DNA of 64,000 bases from Streptococcus suis 10581. GTDB lineage: Bacteria; Bacillota; Bacilli; Lactobacillales; Streptococcaceae. Position 1 is the stretch's first letter; the number at the start of each line of letters is the position of its first letter. The stretch lies in the NCBI GenBank assembly GCA_000440235.1, contig ALKQ01000029.1, forward strand, positions 1 to 64,000. The letters run 5' to 3'. The notes below the pieces were generated by a model. It saw only the letters and a program-made list of their open reading frames with translations, had not been told where the DNA came from and made no database searches. This document shows positions 1 to 8,871 of the stretch, one piece after another. The translations under genes were made by a program, and so were the position numbers.

Positions 1-22
1 CTTTGTCCAAGTTTATTATCTT

Positions 23-96
<74 letters not shown>

Positions 97-108
97 TATT
101 ATATTGAT

Positions 109-196
109 GGAGAATTACTCAAGAGGCTGAAGAGGACGGTTTGCTAAATCGTTAGGTCGGGTAACTGGCGCAAGGGTTCGAATCCCTTATTCTCCG
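109..196 (+). tRNA. tRNA-Ser (GCT)
   Basis: An 88-nt class II tRNA with a long variable arm. Acceptor arms GGAGAAT and ATTCTCC pair perfectly, the anticodon loop TTGCTAA gives GCT (AGC/AGT serine codons), and the T-loop is GGTTCGAATCC. CCA is not encoded. It is the last tRNA before the terminator at 202-233. Confidence 0.96.
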
Positions 197-201
197 TAGT
201 G

Positions 202-233
202 AACGAGATTATCGCTTGATATTCTCGTTTTAT
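202..233 (+). terminator. Terminator of tRNA cluster
   Basis: Stem AACGAGA / TCTCGTT followed by TTTATT, six bases after tRNA-Ser. It would separate tRNA transcription from mreC, whose RBS (GTGAGGG) lies just downstream. Confidence 0.7.
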
Positions 234-255
234 TGTATCTTGGTGAGGGTCTATT

Positions 256-1092
256 ATGAATAAATTTTCAAAATTAGTAGTAGTTGTTTCTATCTTTTTA
301 TTACTGTCATTTTCTCTTTTATTTGTGACTTTCTCTAAGGGGTTACAGGTACCATATTTAAATAATATCGTTAGGGTTGTTGTAACGCCAATTCAATCGG
401 TTATTTCAGTACCTACTAGATTTTTTTCTGAGCAGAAAGATGTCTTGACAGATTTGATGAACGCTTACGAGGAAAATAAACAATTAAAGGAAGCTATTAT
501 GAGCCTTGAAGGGATGGCTGCTGAAAATACTAGCTTGAAAGAAGAGAATGCATCGCTTCGTAGTAGTTTAGGTGTGGTATCTGATTTTCCTGAAAAACAA
601 CTTATTCCGGGATCAGTTTTGGTGAGGACTCCTTCATCGTGGTCGGAGCATATTTCAATTAATATTGGTGAGACTAGTGGTGTGACATCTAATGCACTTG
701 TGGTTGCTAATGGTGGATTAGTTGGAATCGTGAGTTCATTGAGTTCAGATTCGGCGGTTGTTACCTTATTTACGAATTCGGATGAATTCACGAAGTTGCC
801 TGTGAAAATTTCTGTTGATTCTAAAGAAATTTATGGTATTTTATCGGGCTATGATGCAGATACAAATAGTTTTATCATTAATCAGTTGAACTCAGCTGAT
901 GAAATTGCAGTGGGTAGCAATGTTGTAACGAGTGATTTGGCTGGTGCGACTCCGGCAAATGTCCAAATTGGTAAAGTTTTATCGGTTAAATCAAATAGTA
1001 ACAGTTTAAATAGAGAAGTATATGTTGAGCCGACAGCTAGTTTTTCAAATATTTATTCGGTTTTAGTGGTAGGTCAAACAAATGCGCAATAA
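256..1092 (+). CDS. mreC: Rod shape-determining protein MreC
   Basis: 278 aa. One N-terminal membrane anchor (about residues 7-27), a coiled coil of heptad-like E/L/K residues (about 65-105), then the extracellular beta-rich MreC domain. In ovoid cocci MreC works with MreD, RodA and class B PBPs to organise peripheral peptidoglycan synthesis; no MreB is expected. The start follows GTGAGGG at good spacing. It overlaps mreD by 11 bp, so the two are probably translationally coupled. Length and domain order are normal for the family. Confidence 0.95.
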   Translation: MNKFSKLVVVVSIFLLLSFSLLFVTFSKGLQVPYLNNIVRVVVTPIQSVISVPTRFFSEQKDVLTDLMNAYEENKQLKEAIMSLEGMAAENTSLKEENASLRSSLGVVSDFPEKQLIPGSVLVRTPSSWSEHISINIGETSGVTSNALVVANGGLVGIVSSLSSDSAVVTLFTNSDEFTKLPVKISVDSKEIYGILSGYDADTNSFIINQLNSADEIAVGSNVVTSDLAGATPANVQIGKVLSVKSNSNSLNREVYVEPTASFSNIYSVLVVGQTNAQ

Positions 1093-1597
1093 AATGATAG
1101 AAATATTCATGTTTCCCATCTTGTTTTTTATTTTATTACTTGATGGTCAGATTTCAACGTTGGTAACAAATTGGTCGGTCGGATTATTTACTGTTTCAAG
1201 TCATTTGGTACTTATGTTAGCTATTTTTTATGCTAACTATGTATCTCTTGGTTTTTCATTATTCATATTTACTTTGCTAGGTTTGGTATATGATATTAGT
1301 TATCTTAATCTGATTGGTATTGCTACTACAACTCTTCCTTTAGTTTTATATTGCATCTATTTCTTCTTTCAAGGTGTTGTCAGCAAGCGAGGAATTAATA
1401 TTTTGATTTTACTAGTAGCTATTTTTCAATTTGAATTTATTAGTTACTCATTTGCTCGCATTTTTCATATAACAAACTTGTCTGTGTTTATCTTTGTTTT
1501 TAATAAATTACTTCCAAGTCTACTATTCAATTTGGCCTTATTTTTCGTACTACAACCGTTATTTGAGCGTTTATTTGGAATAACAAACAAGACATAG
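1082..1597 (+). CDS. mreD: Rod shape-determining protein MreD
   Basis: 171 aa, almost entirely hydrophobic, with about five predicted membrane segments, as expected for MreD, the integral membrane partner of MreC in septal/peripheral wall synthesis. It starts inside the 3' end of mreC (11-bp overlap) and has no strong RBS of its own, consistent with coupling. Assignment rests on hydropathy, size and position after mreC more than on individual residues. Confidence 0.92.
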   Translation: MRNKMIEIFMFPILFFILLLDGQISTLVTNWSVGLFTVSSHLVLMLAIFYANYVSLGFSLFIFTLLGLVYDISYLNLIGIATTTLPLVLYCIYFFFQGVVSKRGINILILLVAIFQFEFISYSFARIFHITNLSVFIFVFNKLLPSLLFNLALFFVLQPLFERLFGITNKT

Positions 1598-1600
1598 AAA

Positions 1601-1617
1601 TGTAATAATTGCGTAAT
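1601..1617 (+). promoter_or_regulatory. WalR (VicR)-like box before pcsB
   Basis: TGTAAT (1601-1606), a 5-nt gap, then CGTAAT (1612-1617). This matches the WalR/YycF direct repeat TGTWAH-N5-TGTWAH with one mismatch. An extended -10 (TGA-TAAAAT, 1636-1644) follows. pcsB is a classic WalR target in streptococci, so the position makes sense. The second half-site lies inside the left arm of the mreCD terminator. Confidence 0.65.
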
Positions 1618-1636
1618 ATACTTACGCAATTTTTTT
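1607..1636 (+). terminator. Terminator after mreCD
   Basis: Perfect 10-bp inverted repeat AATTGCGTAA / TTACGCAATT with a 5-nt loop and a T-run, ten bases after the mreD stop. It overlaps the WalR-like box and abuts the pcsB -10. Confidence 0.85.
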
Positions 1637-1681
1637 GATAAAATGAGAGAGTCAGAAAGTATAGAGGAGTTATGTTCGGAT

Positions 1682-2929
1682 ATGAAGAAAAAAATCTTGG
1701 CTACAATTATGTTAAGTACAGTCGTTCTATCTAATGCTAATTATGTAGCTGTGGTTAGTGCGAATGATGTAGATAGTCAGATTGCAGCAAAAAATCAACA
1801 GATTAATGAGTTGACAGCACAACAAGCTGAAGCTCAACAACAAGTTGATGCTATTCAAGGACAAGTTGATGCAATTGTTAGTGAACAGGCGAAATTAACA
1901 GAAGAAAATACTCGTTTGGAAGCAGAATCGCAGACATTGGCGGCAGATATTGAGCGTTTGTCAGCTGATATTGTGTCACGTGATGGTGCTTTAAAGGAGC
2001 AGGCGCGTAGTGCTCAAGTTGATGGCTCTGCTTCAAGTTATATTAATACAATTTTAGATTCAAAATCAATCGTTGATGCTGTTTCTCGCGTTAATGCAAT
2101 GCGTGAGATTGTTTCAGCTAATAACCGTATGTTGGAACAACAAAAAGCTGATAAGGAAGCAATTGTTGAAAAACAAAAGGCAAACCAAGAGGCAATCACT
2201 ACTTTGGCAGCTAATCGCCAAAAATTGGAAGATGACGCCCAAGTATTGCAAGTGCGTCAGGCTGAATTGGAAGCTGCTAAGTTAAATTTGGCTGTGCAGA
2301 AAGCTACTGCTGAAGATGAGAAAAATTCATTGTTGGCGCAAAAGGCAGCTGCAGAAGAAGCAGCTCGTCAAGCGGCAGCTCGTCAAGCGGAGTATCAAGC
2401 ACAACAGGCAGCTCTAGCACAGCAACAAGTAGCCTCAGTATCAGCACCAGTCGTGTCAACGCCAGTAGAAACTACAGTGACTGAAACGGTTGCAGCCCCT
2501 ACTCAGACAGTATCACAATCTACACCAACGGTAAGCACACCTACAACGTCTACATCATCAGGTTCAGGTAGTTCAGCGGCAGCAAATAATGCGCGTTATG
2601 ACGCTTCATCATACCCAATTGGTGAGTGTACTTGGGGAGTTAAGTCTCAAGTTTCATGGGTTGGCCCATACTGGGGTAATGCTAATCAGTGGGTAGCTTC
2701 AGCTCGTGCTGAAGGTTTCAGCGTTGGTACAACACCTCAAGTTGGTGCAGTTGCTGTTTGGGTAGGCGGTGCTTATGGTCACGTCGCACTTGTAACAGCA
2801 GTTGAAAGTTCTACAAACATCCAGGTTTCTGAATCAAACTATATGGGTCGTCGTTATATTGGTAACCACCGTGGTTGGTTTAATCCTACAACAACATCTG
2901 AGGGTGCGGTTTACTATATTTATCCATAA
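1682..2929 (+). CDS. pcsB: Secreted peptidoglycan hydrolase PcsB (CHAP domain)
   Basis: 415 aa from ATG 1682, after GAGGAG with a 12-nt spacer; an in-frame upstream ATG at 1643 lies in the -10 and is rejected. Order: signal peptide (residues 1 to about 28, ending VVSA-ND), a long Ala/Gln/Glu coiled coil (about 35-240), a Ser/Thr/Val-rich linker, and a C-terminal CHAP amidase domain with Cys316 in GECTWG and His367 in GHVAL. PcsB is activated by FtsEX at the septum to split daughter cells. It is monocistronic, bounded by terminators, and probably under WalRK control. Confidence 0.95.
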   Translation: MKKKILATIMLSTVVLSNANYVAVVSANDVDSQIAAKNQQINELTAQQAEAQQQVDAIQGQVDAIVSEQAKLTEENTRLEAESQTLAADIERLSADIVSRDGALKEQARSAQVDGSASSYINTILDSKSIVDAVSRVNAMREIVSANNRMLEQQKADKEAIVEKQKANQEAITTLAANRQKLEDDAQVLQVRQAELEAAKLNLAVQKATAEDEKNSLLAQKAAAEEAARQAAARQAEYQAQQAALAQQQVASVSAPVVSTPVETTVTETVAAPTQTVSQSTPTVSTPTTSTSSGSGSSAAANNARYDASSYPIGECTWGVKSQVSWVGPYWGNANQWVASARAEGFSVGTTPQVGAVAVWVGGAYGHVALVTAVESSTNIQVSESNYMGRRYIGNHRGWFNPTTTSEGAVYYIYP

Positions 2930-2935
2930 TATTTT

Positions 2936-2961
2936 ATCCTTGGTTTATCCAAGGATTTTTT
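2936..2961 (+). terminator. Terminator after pcsB
   Basis: Stem ATCCTTGG / CCAAGGAT with loop TTTAT and a T6 tail, seven bases after the pcsB stop. Confidence 0.88.
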
Positions 2962-3000
2962 ATATTAAAATCTTAATGATACCGAATCTTTCATTTTTGT

Positions 3001-3029
3001 TTGAAAATTGATTCAAAAAGCGTTAAAAT
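3001..3029 (+). promoter_or_regulatory. Promoter of prs
   Basis: TTGAAA (3001-3006), a 17-bp spacer, then TAAAAT (3024-3029). The RBS AGGAGG and the prs ATG at 3059 follow. Confidence 0.6.
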
Positions 3030-3058
3030 AGTTAAGTAGAAAAATTTAGGAGGCTATC

Positions 3059-4027
3059 ATGGCGTTTACCGACTTAAAGTTGTTTGCACTATCGTCCAAT
3101 CAACAATTAGCTGAGAAGGTTGCAAAGAAAATTGGTATTCCCTTAGGGAAATCAAGTGTTCGTCAATTTTCAGATGGTGAGATTCAAGTGAATATTGAAG
3201 AATCAATTCGTGGTACACATGTATTCATTCTTCAGTCTACTAGCTCTCCAGTGAATGATAATTTAATGGAAATTTTGATTATGGTTGATGCTCTAAAACG
3301 TGCATCTGCTGAATCAGTAAACGTTGTAATGCCTTACTATGGCTATGCACGTCAGGATCGTAAAGCTCGTGCTCGTGAGCCAATCACTTCAAAATTAGTT
3401 GCCAATATGTTACAAATTGCTGGTGTAAACCGTTTGTTGACGATTGATTTACACGCGGCACAGATTCAAGGTTTCTTTGATATTCCTGTCGATCATTTGA
3501 TGGGTGCTCCATTGATTGCGGATTATTTTGAGCGTCGTGGTATAGTCGGTGATGGCTATGTTGTTGTATCCCCTGACCATGGTGGTGTAACACGTGCTCG
3601 TAAATTAGCTCAGTTCTTGAAGACACCGATTGCTATTATTGATAAGCGTCGTAGTGTTGATAAGATGAATACATCTGAGGTGATGAATATTATCGGTGAC
3701 ATTGAAGGTAAAACTTGTATCTTGATTGATGATATGATTGATACTGCGGGTACCATCTGTCATGCAGCGGATGCTTTGGCAGATGCAGGGGCAACAGCTG
3801 TTTATGCTTCATGTACGCACCCAGTATTGTCAGGGCCTGCTATGGATAACATTAGTAAGTCAGCAATTAAGAAATTGGTTGTTCTTGATACAATTGAAAT
3901 TGCAGAAGATCGCTTAATCGATAAAATCGAACATATTTCAACGGCAGAATTATTAGCGGAAGCGATTATTCGTATTCATGAAAAACGTCCTTTGTCACCT
4001 TTGTTTGAGGCAAGTCGTGTTAAATAG
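3059..4027 (+). CDS. prs: Ribose-phosphate pyrophosphokinase
   Basis: 322 aa. It makes PRPP from ribose-5-phosphate and ATP, the substrate for the purine genes later in this window. Family motifs seen: FSDGEIQV near the N-terminus, the ATP/Mg2+ region ([10 protein letters not shown]), the flexible-loop RRS segment, and the PRPP-binding loop [12 protein letters not shown]. It starts at ATG after TTTAGGAGG. It sits alone between terminators. Length fits class I PRPP synthases. Confidence 0.97.
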   Translation: MAFTDLKLFALSSNQQLAEKVAKKIGIPLGKSSVRQFSDGEIQVNIEESIRGTHVFILQSTSSPVNDNLMEILIMVDALKRASAESVNVVMPYYGYARQDRKARAREPITSKLVANMLQIAGVNRLLTIDLHAAQIQGFFDIPVDHLMGAPLIADYFERRGIVGDGYVVVSPDHGGVTRARKLAQFLKTPIAIIDKRRSVDKMNTSEVMNIIGDIEGKTCILIDDMIDTAGTICHAADALADAGATAVYASCTHPVLSGPAMDNISKSAIKKLVVLDTIEIAEDRLIDKIEHISTAELLAEAIIRIHEKRPLSPLFEASRVK

Positions 4028-4034
4028 GTATGTG

Positions 4035-4057
4035 GAGAGTCAAATGACTCTTCTTTT
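4035..4057 (+). terminator. Terminator after prs
   Basis: Stem GAGAGTC / GACTCTT (one G-U) with loop AAAT followed by a T-run, just after the prs stop. Confidence 0.75.
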
Positions 4058-4113
4058 TTACATTTATTTTCAAAATGTATTATAATAGTTTTATATGTTT
4101 TTGAGGTGGCAAA

Positions 4114-5292
4114 ATGGATTTATTAAATCGTTTTAATAAGAATTTGAATCGGATTGAGGTTTCGATGATTCGTCAGTTTGATCAGTCTATTTCGGATGTT
4201 CCCGGGATTTTGAAACTGACCTTGGGAGAGCCTGATTTTACAACGCCAGACCATGTAAAAGAAGCAGCTAAGGCTGCTATTGATGCTAACAAGAGTTATT
4301 ATACTGGTATGGCTGGTCTTTTGGAGTTGCGTCAGGCTGCAGCTGAGTTTGTGGCTGAAAAATATAATTTACACTACAATCCAGAAAATGAAATCCTCTC
4401 TACAATCGGTGCGACAGAAGCGCTATCAGCGAGTTTAGTTGCTATTTTAGAGGCTGGGGATACAGTTCTTCTGCCTGCCCCTGCCTATCCTGGTTATGAA
4501 CCGATTGTCAATATGGTGGGAGCAGACATCGTTGAAATCGATACGACGGCAAATGATTTTGTTTTGACACCTGAGATGTTGGAAGAGGCGATTATTGAGC
4601 AGGGGGATAAGCTAAAAGCTGTCATTCTCAACTATCCTGCCAATCCAACAGGTGTGACCTACTCACGTGAGCAGATTCAGGCTTTTGCGGATGTCTTGCG
4701 TAAGTATCCTGTCTTTGTCCTATCAGATGAGGTCTATGCGGAGTTGACTTACACTGGTCAGCCTCATACTTCGATTGCGGAGTTTTTGCCAGAACAGACC
4801 ATTTTGATTCAGGGATTGTCCAAGTCTCATGCCATGACAGGTTGGCGGATTGGCTTGATTATGAGTCAGGCTCCGATTATCGCTCAAATTATCAAGAGCC
4901 ATCAGTATCTTGTGACTGCAGCGTCAACTGCTATGCAGTATGGTGCGGTTGAGGCCTTGAAAAACGGTAAGGATGACGCTCTTCCGATGCGGGCGGAGTA
5001 CGTCAAGCGTCGGGATTATATCATCGAGAAGATGACGGACTTGGGCTTTAAAATTATCAAGCCTGATGGAGCATTTTATATCTTTGCAAAAATCCCTGCG
5101 GGTTATAATCAAGATTCCTTTAGCTTCTTGCAAGACTTTGCGAGAAAGAAAGCGGTGGCCTTAATTCCGGGTGCGGCCTTTGGTCAATATGGTGAAGGCT
5201 ATGTGCGAATTTCCTACGCAGCAAGTATGGAGAAGATTCAAACAGCCATGGCTCGTTTGAAGGAGTACCTAGAAGAAAATGGAACGAATTGA
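4114..5292 (+). CDS. araT: Aromatic amino acid aminotransferase
   Basis: 392 aa, PLP fold-type I aminotransferase. The N-terminal [11 protein letters not shown] motif, the N-P-A-N-P-T-G loop, [10 protein letters not shown], the Schiff-base lysine in [14 protein letters not shown], and a C-terminal arginine in YVRIS are all visible. The araT-recO-plsX-acpP order matches streptococcal AraT, which transaminates aromatic amino acids; substrate range cannot be proven from sequence. A -10 TATAAT lies at 4081-4086. The 3' end overlaps recO by 14 bp. Confidence 0.88.
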   Translation: MDLLNRFNKNLNRIEVSMIRQFDQSISDVPGILKLTLGEPDFTTPDHVKEAAKAAIDANKSYYTGMAGLLELRQAAAEFVAEKYNLHYNPENEILSTIGATEALSASLVAILEAGDTVLLPAPAYPGYEPIVNMVGADIVEIDTTANDFVLTPEMLEEAIIEQGDKLKAVILNYPANPTGVTYSREQIQAFADVLRKYPVFVLSDEVYAELTYTGQPHTSIAEFLPEQTILIQGLSKSHAMTGWRIGLIMSQAPIIAQIIKSHQYLVTAASTAMQYGAVEALKNGKDDALPMRAEYVKRRDYIIEKMTDLGFKIIKPDGAFYIFAKIPAGYNQDSFSFLQDFARKKAVALIPGAAFGQYGEGYVRISYAASMEKIQTAMARLKEYLEENGTN

Positions 5293-6043
5293 AACTAGGG
5301 GATTAGTCCTATATAATCGGAATTTTCGAGAAGATGACAAGCTGGTCAAGATTTTTACGGAGAAGGCTGGCAAGCGAATGTTTTTCGTGAAACATGCTTC
5401 TAAGTCCAAGCTGGTAGCTTCTATCCAGCCTTTGACCTATGCGGATTTTATCGTTAAAATCAATGATGATGGTCTGTCTTATATCGAAGATTTTCATCAG
5501 GTACAGCCCTTTAAGAATATTAACGGTGATATTTTCAAGCTTAGCTATGCTACCTATATCTTGGCCTTGGCCGATGCGGCCTTGCAGGACAAGGTCTATG
5601 ACCCAGCTCTCTTTGCTTTTTTGGTCAAGACCTTGGACTTGATGGAGTCAGGTTTGGACTACGAAGTTCTGACCAATATCTTTGAAATTCAGCTCTTGGG
5701 TCGATTTGGGATCAGTCTGAATTTTCACGAGTGTGCTTTTTGTCATCGGGTTGGTCTGCCTTTTGATTATTCTTACAAGTATAGCGGTGTCTTGTGTCCG
5801 CAACACTATCAACAAGATGAGCGACGGGCTTATCTGGACCCTAATGTTCCCTATCTACTTGATCAATTTCAGGCTATTTCCTTTGATGAGCTAGAAACCA
5901 TTTCCATCAAGCCTGAGATGAAGCGAAAATTACGGCTTTTTATTGACCAGCTGTACGAGGAATATGTGGGGATTCACTTGAAATCCAAGAAATTTATAGA
6001 TGATTTGTCTTCTTGGGGGCAGATTATGAAATCAGAAGAATAA
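5279..6043 (+). CDS. recO: DNA repair protein RecO
   Basis: 254 aa. N-terminal OB fold (starting [17 protein letters not shown]), helical core, and a zinc-finger-like C-x2-C...C-x2-H set (ECAFCHR, LCPQH). RecO works with RecF/RecR to load RecA onto SSB-coated ssDNA. It starts inside the araT 3' end (14-bp overlap), so the pair is co-translated. Confidence 0.95.
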   Translation: MERIETRGLVLYNRNFREDDKLVKIFTEKAGKRMFFVKHASKSKLVASIQPLTYADFIVKINDDGLSYIEDFHQVQPFKNINGDIFKLSYATYILALADAALQDKVYDPALFAFLVKTLDLMESGLDYEVLTNIFEIQLLGRFGISLNFHECAFCHRVGLPFDYSYKYSGVLCPQHYQQDERRAYLDPNVPYLLDQFQAISFDELETISIKPEMKRKLRLFIDQLYEEYVGIHLKSKKFIDDLSSWGQIMKSEE

Positions 6044-6059
6044 ATATAGTCATTTGAAT

Positions 6060-6200
6060 TAACTTTGATACATCGTCACTTTCGTCTTGCCGTACTCTAA
6101 GTAACTAGCTTCGCAAGTCTTATCTCCAACCTAGAACAGTCTCTAGGCTGTTCTAGCAGCCTGCACCTCAGTTCCTTGTCTGAAAGCTAATTCATTCGAC
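6060..6200. repeat. Family B intergenic repeat, diverged copy
   Basis: Non-coding sequence between recO and its terminator. It contains CTTGCCGTACTC, then TAGCTTCGCAAG, and an inner hairpin CCTAGAACAG / CTGTTCTAG. It resembles the pieces at 29185-29290 and 57660-57760 (CTTGCC...TGC...CCTAG). I read it as a diverged streptococcal palindromic repeat. Confidence 0.4.
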
Positions 6201-6204
6201 CATA

Positions 6205-6236
6205 AAAACAGCCTTCTCAATGGAGAGGGCTGTTTT
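6205..6236. terminator. Bidirectional terminator, recO / receiver-like gene
   Basis: AAAACAGCC(T)TCTC / GAGAGGGCTGTTTT around loop AATG, flanked by A-run and T-run so it can work on both strands. The stop codon of the minus-strand gene (6217) lies inside it. Confidence 0.85.
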
Positions 6237-6558
6237 GTAGATAGTCTGTTAATTCTGCTCTAGCTTGGTCTGGTGTCAAGACAGCTAGGAAGGAGAGGTG
6301 ACTACGGAAGCAGACTTGGTAGTCAGGCTCTTCATCAATCAAGATGAGCTGTCCAGTATCATCTCGCTGGCGAATGGATTTTGCTACCTTCATTCCATCC
6401 CAGAATATGTTTTGAGGGGTATTTATGATAAAATAGTAGTTAATTTGATGGGCGACGGGAAAATCTTCCTTGTGTTTGACTTGGAAGGGTCGCCCAAGTT
6501 GGATTAAAATCCTTTCTATCGTATTTGGATAGAAGAATGGTTTTAGGATATAGATCAT
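6217..6558 (-). CDS. Degenerate receiver-like protein beside LytTR system
   Basis: 113 aa, not a named family to me. It aligns along its length with the receiver domain of the neighbouring response regulator: GMKVAKSIRQRD matches GMEIAREIRARD, and LILIDEEPDYQ falls where VIVFVTTHSEF is. The phospho-acceptor position (FLDIE in the regulator) reads IINTP, and the acidic pair and conserved Lys are missing, so phosphorylation is unlikely. There is no DNA-binding domain. The RBS GAAAGGAAAG precedes ATG. The promoter carries a LytTR-type operator identical in layout to that of the ABC operon. It could be a decoy or modulator of the regulator (inference). Confidence 0.7.
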   Translation of the reverse strand: MIYILKPFFYPNTIERILIQLGRPFQVKHKEDFPVAHQINYYFIINTPQNIFWDGMKVAKSIRQRDDTGQLILIDEEPDYQVCFRSHLSFLAVLTPDQARAELTDYLQNSPLH

Positions 6559-6589
6559 GTAGGCTTCTTTCCTTTCTTTGATATATCTT

Positions 6590-6653
6590 AGTATAGGAGA
6601 TTTTAGAGAAAATGGGGTGGAGCTGTCATGAACAGTCTTTATTTTGTCATGAA
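6590..6653 (-). promoter_or_regulatory. LytTR operator and -10 of receiver-like gene
   Basis: On the minus strand: TTCATGACA (6653-6645), 12 nt, TTCATGACA (6632-6624), 28 nt, TATACT (6595-6590). Two 9-bp direct repeats 21 bp apart are the standard LytTR/ComE-type binding geometry. No consensus -35 is present, as expected for an activator-dependent promoter. The same element ends 11 bp before the response regulator start on the other strand. Confidence 0.75.
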
Positions 6654-6664
6654 TGGGGGATGAG

Positions 6665-7399
6665 ATGTTACGGATTTTTATCTTGGAAGATGATTTTATG
6701 CAACAAGCTAGGTTGGAGCAGGCGATTGAGGAAGCTGTGAAAGTGAGTGACGTTTCCTATAATACCTTGGAAGTGTTTGGTAAACCTCAGCAGTTATTAG
6801 AGGCTGTGACAGAGACTGGAAATCATCAGCTCTTTTTCCTAGATATTGAGATTAGAGGTGAGGAGAAGAAAGGGATGGAGATTGCACGGGAGATAAGAGC
6901 GCGTGACCCGCATGCTGTGATTGTTTTTGTGACGACGCATTCGGAATTTATGCCTTTGACCTATAAATACCGTGTGTCAGCTCTTGATTTTATTGATAAG
7001 GGGTTGGATGAGTCTGCCTTTAAGGAAGCGGTGGCAGATGTTCTCCAACATGCTTATACCCATATTAGTCAGACTGTGAGCGATGATGCTTTTGTTTTCA
7101 AGAGTGAGTTTTCTCAGATTCAAGTTCCTTTTTCAGATATTTTGTATTTTGAAACTTCTTCAACGCCTCATAAGGTCGTCTTGACAACCAAGTCAGGTCA
7201 TACAGAGTTTTATGGCAAGGTGTCAGATATTGCAAAAACGGATGAACGTTTGTACCAGAGCCATCGGGCTTATGTGGTCAATCCAGCTAATATTCTTCGT
7301 GTGGATGCTGTGGAGCGGATGGTGTATTTTGAACAGGAGGAATCTTGCTTGGTCTCTCGAATGAAACTGAAAGGTTTGCTAGAGAGGGTTGGGAAATGA
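6665..7399 (+). CDS. LytTR-family response regulator
   Basis: 244 aa from ATG 6665, which follows GGGGGATGAG; the in-frame ATG at 6653 has no RBS. N-terminal receiver with the acidic pair (EDD), phospho-acceptor Asp60 in FFLDIEI, TTHSE and Lys112. C-terminal LytTR DNA-binding domain (about 140-240) with FETSSTPHKV and SHRAYVVN. This is the AgrA/ComE/BlpR class, which binds paired 9-bp repeats. Such repeats occur at 6624-6653 and 8770-8799. It overlaps the kinase gene. The gene for an inducing peptide, if any, is not visible nearby. Confidence 0.93.
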   Translation: MLRIFILEDDFMQQARLEQAIEEAVKVSDVSYNTLEVFGKPQQLLEAVTETGNHQLFFLDIEIRGEEKKGMEIAREIRARDPHAVIVFVTTHSEFMPLTYKYRVSALDFIDKGLDESAFKEAVADVLQHAYTHISQTVSDDAFVFKSEFSQIQVPFSDILYFETSSTPHKVVLTTKSGHTEFYGKVSDIAKTDERLYQSHRAYVVNPANILRVDAVERMVYFEQEESCLVSRMKLKGLLERVGK

Positions 7400-8760
7400 T
7401 GGCTATTGGTTTAGTATTTCTAGTGTCCTTCATCGACTGGTTTATCAAGCTTGGAGTTTTTAATCAGTTGAGTCAGCTGAGCTTGAAATGGTGGCGATTG
7501 TTTGTTTTCTCAGGTCTATTCTCGGGATTATTCCTCCTTTTTCCAGACAGTGTTCCTTACCTTGAACCCTTTTATTTCTTGGTCTATCTTTTGATATTTC
7601 AACGGTCTTGGACTTGGTCTCAATCCTTGTTCTACGGTTTGGCACCTTTTGTCTTGGTTGATTTATTTCAGCGAACCTTTGGGATTTATCAGCTTAAGTG
7701 GACAACCTTTCAACTATGGCAGACACATCTGGAATGGCTTGATATTCTCTTTGTGGTAGTGGTCCTTTTGCTCTTTATTCCTTTTTATCGGACCTTTATC
7801 CGTTTGCTGGGAATTGATTTTCAGCACATGAAGAAGGTTTTTGCTTATCCAAAGTTTAAAAAGAGTCTCAAGAACCTAATTTATTCTATGCTCTTCTATG
7901 TTGTTGTGGTGCATGCGTTGCTCGTTTTTGGGCAATCAGTAGGCGAAATGGACTTTTCGTTAGCTATTGGCATAGGGGACAGTCAGGTTTATCTAGATTT
8001 TATTAAGATTTATTTTGCTTACTTTATCGGTAGTCTCTTTTTCCTCAACACCAAGCTAAAAGAGCTGTTGACTGAGGAATTGCAGGAAGCCAAGGATACT
8101 CAATTATCTTCTTTAGAAGACTACAGTCAGCATGTGGAAAGCCTGTATAAGGACATTAGAAGTTTTCGACATGATTATACCAATATCTTGGTCAGTCTCA
8201 ATGAAGCTATCAACCAGGAAGATGTCAGTGAAATCAGGGCTATCTATCAAACGGTTTTAGCAGGAACAGACCAGAAATTTTATCAAGATGCCTATGATAT
8301 TGGAAATCTAGCACATCTGGATAATACTGCGATGAAAAGTATTTTATCTGCTAAGCTGATGGAAGCTCAAAGTCGGGGGATTCAGCTGACCGTTGAGATA
8401 GAAGAAGCCAGCACCGCTCCAGTAGGGATCGAATTGCTGGATATGGTGACTATCTTATCAATCTTTTTAGACAATGCCATAGAGGCAGCCAGTTTGTCAG
8501 CTGAGAAGAGTCTGCTTGTGGCTTATTTTGAAGATCAAGGTGAAAAAATCCTTATCATCGAAAATAGCACAGCGGAAGAACGGATTCAAACAAAATCTAT
8601 CTTTTCTTATGGAAAATCCAGTAAGGGAGAAGGGCGAGGGATTGGTTTGGCCAATGTGCAGAAAATCCTGTCACACTATCCATCTATTAGACTGGTGACG
8701 ACTAGTCAGGCTTTTCGATTCCGTCAAGAACTACATGTGCCACATACGGTTAAAACATAA
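7396..8760 (+). CDS. HPK10-type sensor histidine kinase
   Basis: 454 aa from ATG 7396, which overlaps the regulator stop as ATGA; a longer TTG start at 7345 is less likely. N-terminal half has about six membrane segments, like ComD/AgrC. Then the H-box FRHDYTNIL (His259), N-box LDNAIEAA and G-box GRGIGLANVQKIL. The lone Tyr after His-Asp and the absence of a classic D-box fit the HPK10 subfamily, which usually senses peptides. Partner: the LytTR regulator just upstream. Confidence 0.93.
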   Translation: MMAIGLVFLVSFIDWFIKLGVFNQLSQLSLKWWRLFVFSGLFSGLFLLFPDSVPYLEPFYFLVYLLIFQRSWTWSQSLFYGLAPFVLVDLFQRTFGIYQLKWTTFQLWQTHLEWLDILFVVVVLLLFIPFYRTFIRLLGIDFQHMKKVFAYPKFKKSLKNLIYSMLFYVVVVHALLVFGQSVGEMDFSLAIGIGDSQVYLDFIKIYFAYFIGSLFFLNTKLKELLTEELQEAKDTQLSSLEDYSQHVESLYKDIRSFRHDYTNILVSLNEAINQEDVSEIRAIYQTVLAGTDQKFYQDAYDIGNLAHLDNTAMKSILSAKLMEAQSRGIQLTVEIEEASTAPVGIELLDMVTILSIFLDNAIEAASLSAEKSLLVAYFEDQGEKILIIENSTAEERIQTKSIFSYGKSSKGEGRGIGLANVQKILSHYPSIRLVTTSQAFRFRQELHVPHTVKT

Positions 8761-8769
8761 TATTTACCG

Positions 8770-8833
8770 TTCATGACAAATAAACGACCATTCATTAGAG
8801 TGGTCATTTTTTATTGCTCTTTTGGGTTATACT
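8770..8833 (+). promoter_or_regulatory. LytTR operator and -10 of ABC transporter operon
   Basis: TTCATGACA (8770-8778), 12 nt, TTCATTAGA (8791-8799), 28 nt, TATACT (8828-8833). Spacing of all three parts equals that of the element at 6590-6653. The second half-site overlaps a weak hairpin GACCA / TGGTC-T6 that may end kinase transcription. Confidence 0.75.
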
Positions 8834-8871
8834 CTTCTTGTAAAACAAATCAAGTCCTAAGGAGTTAAATT

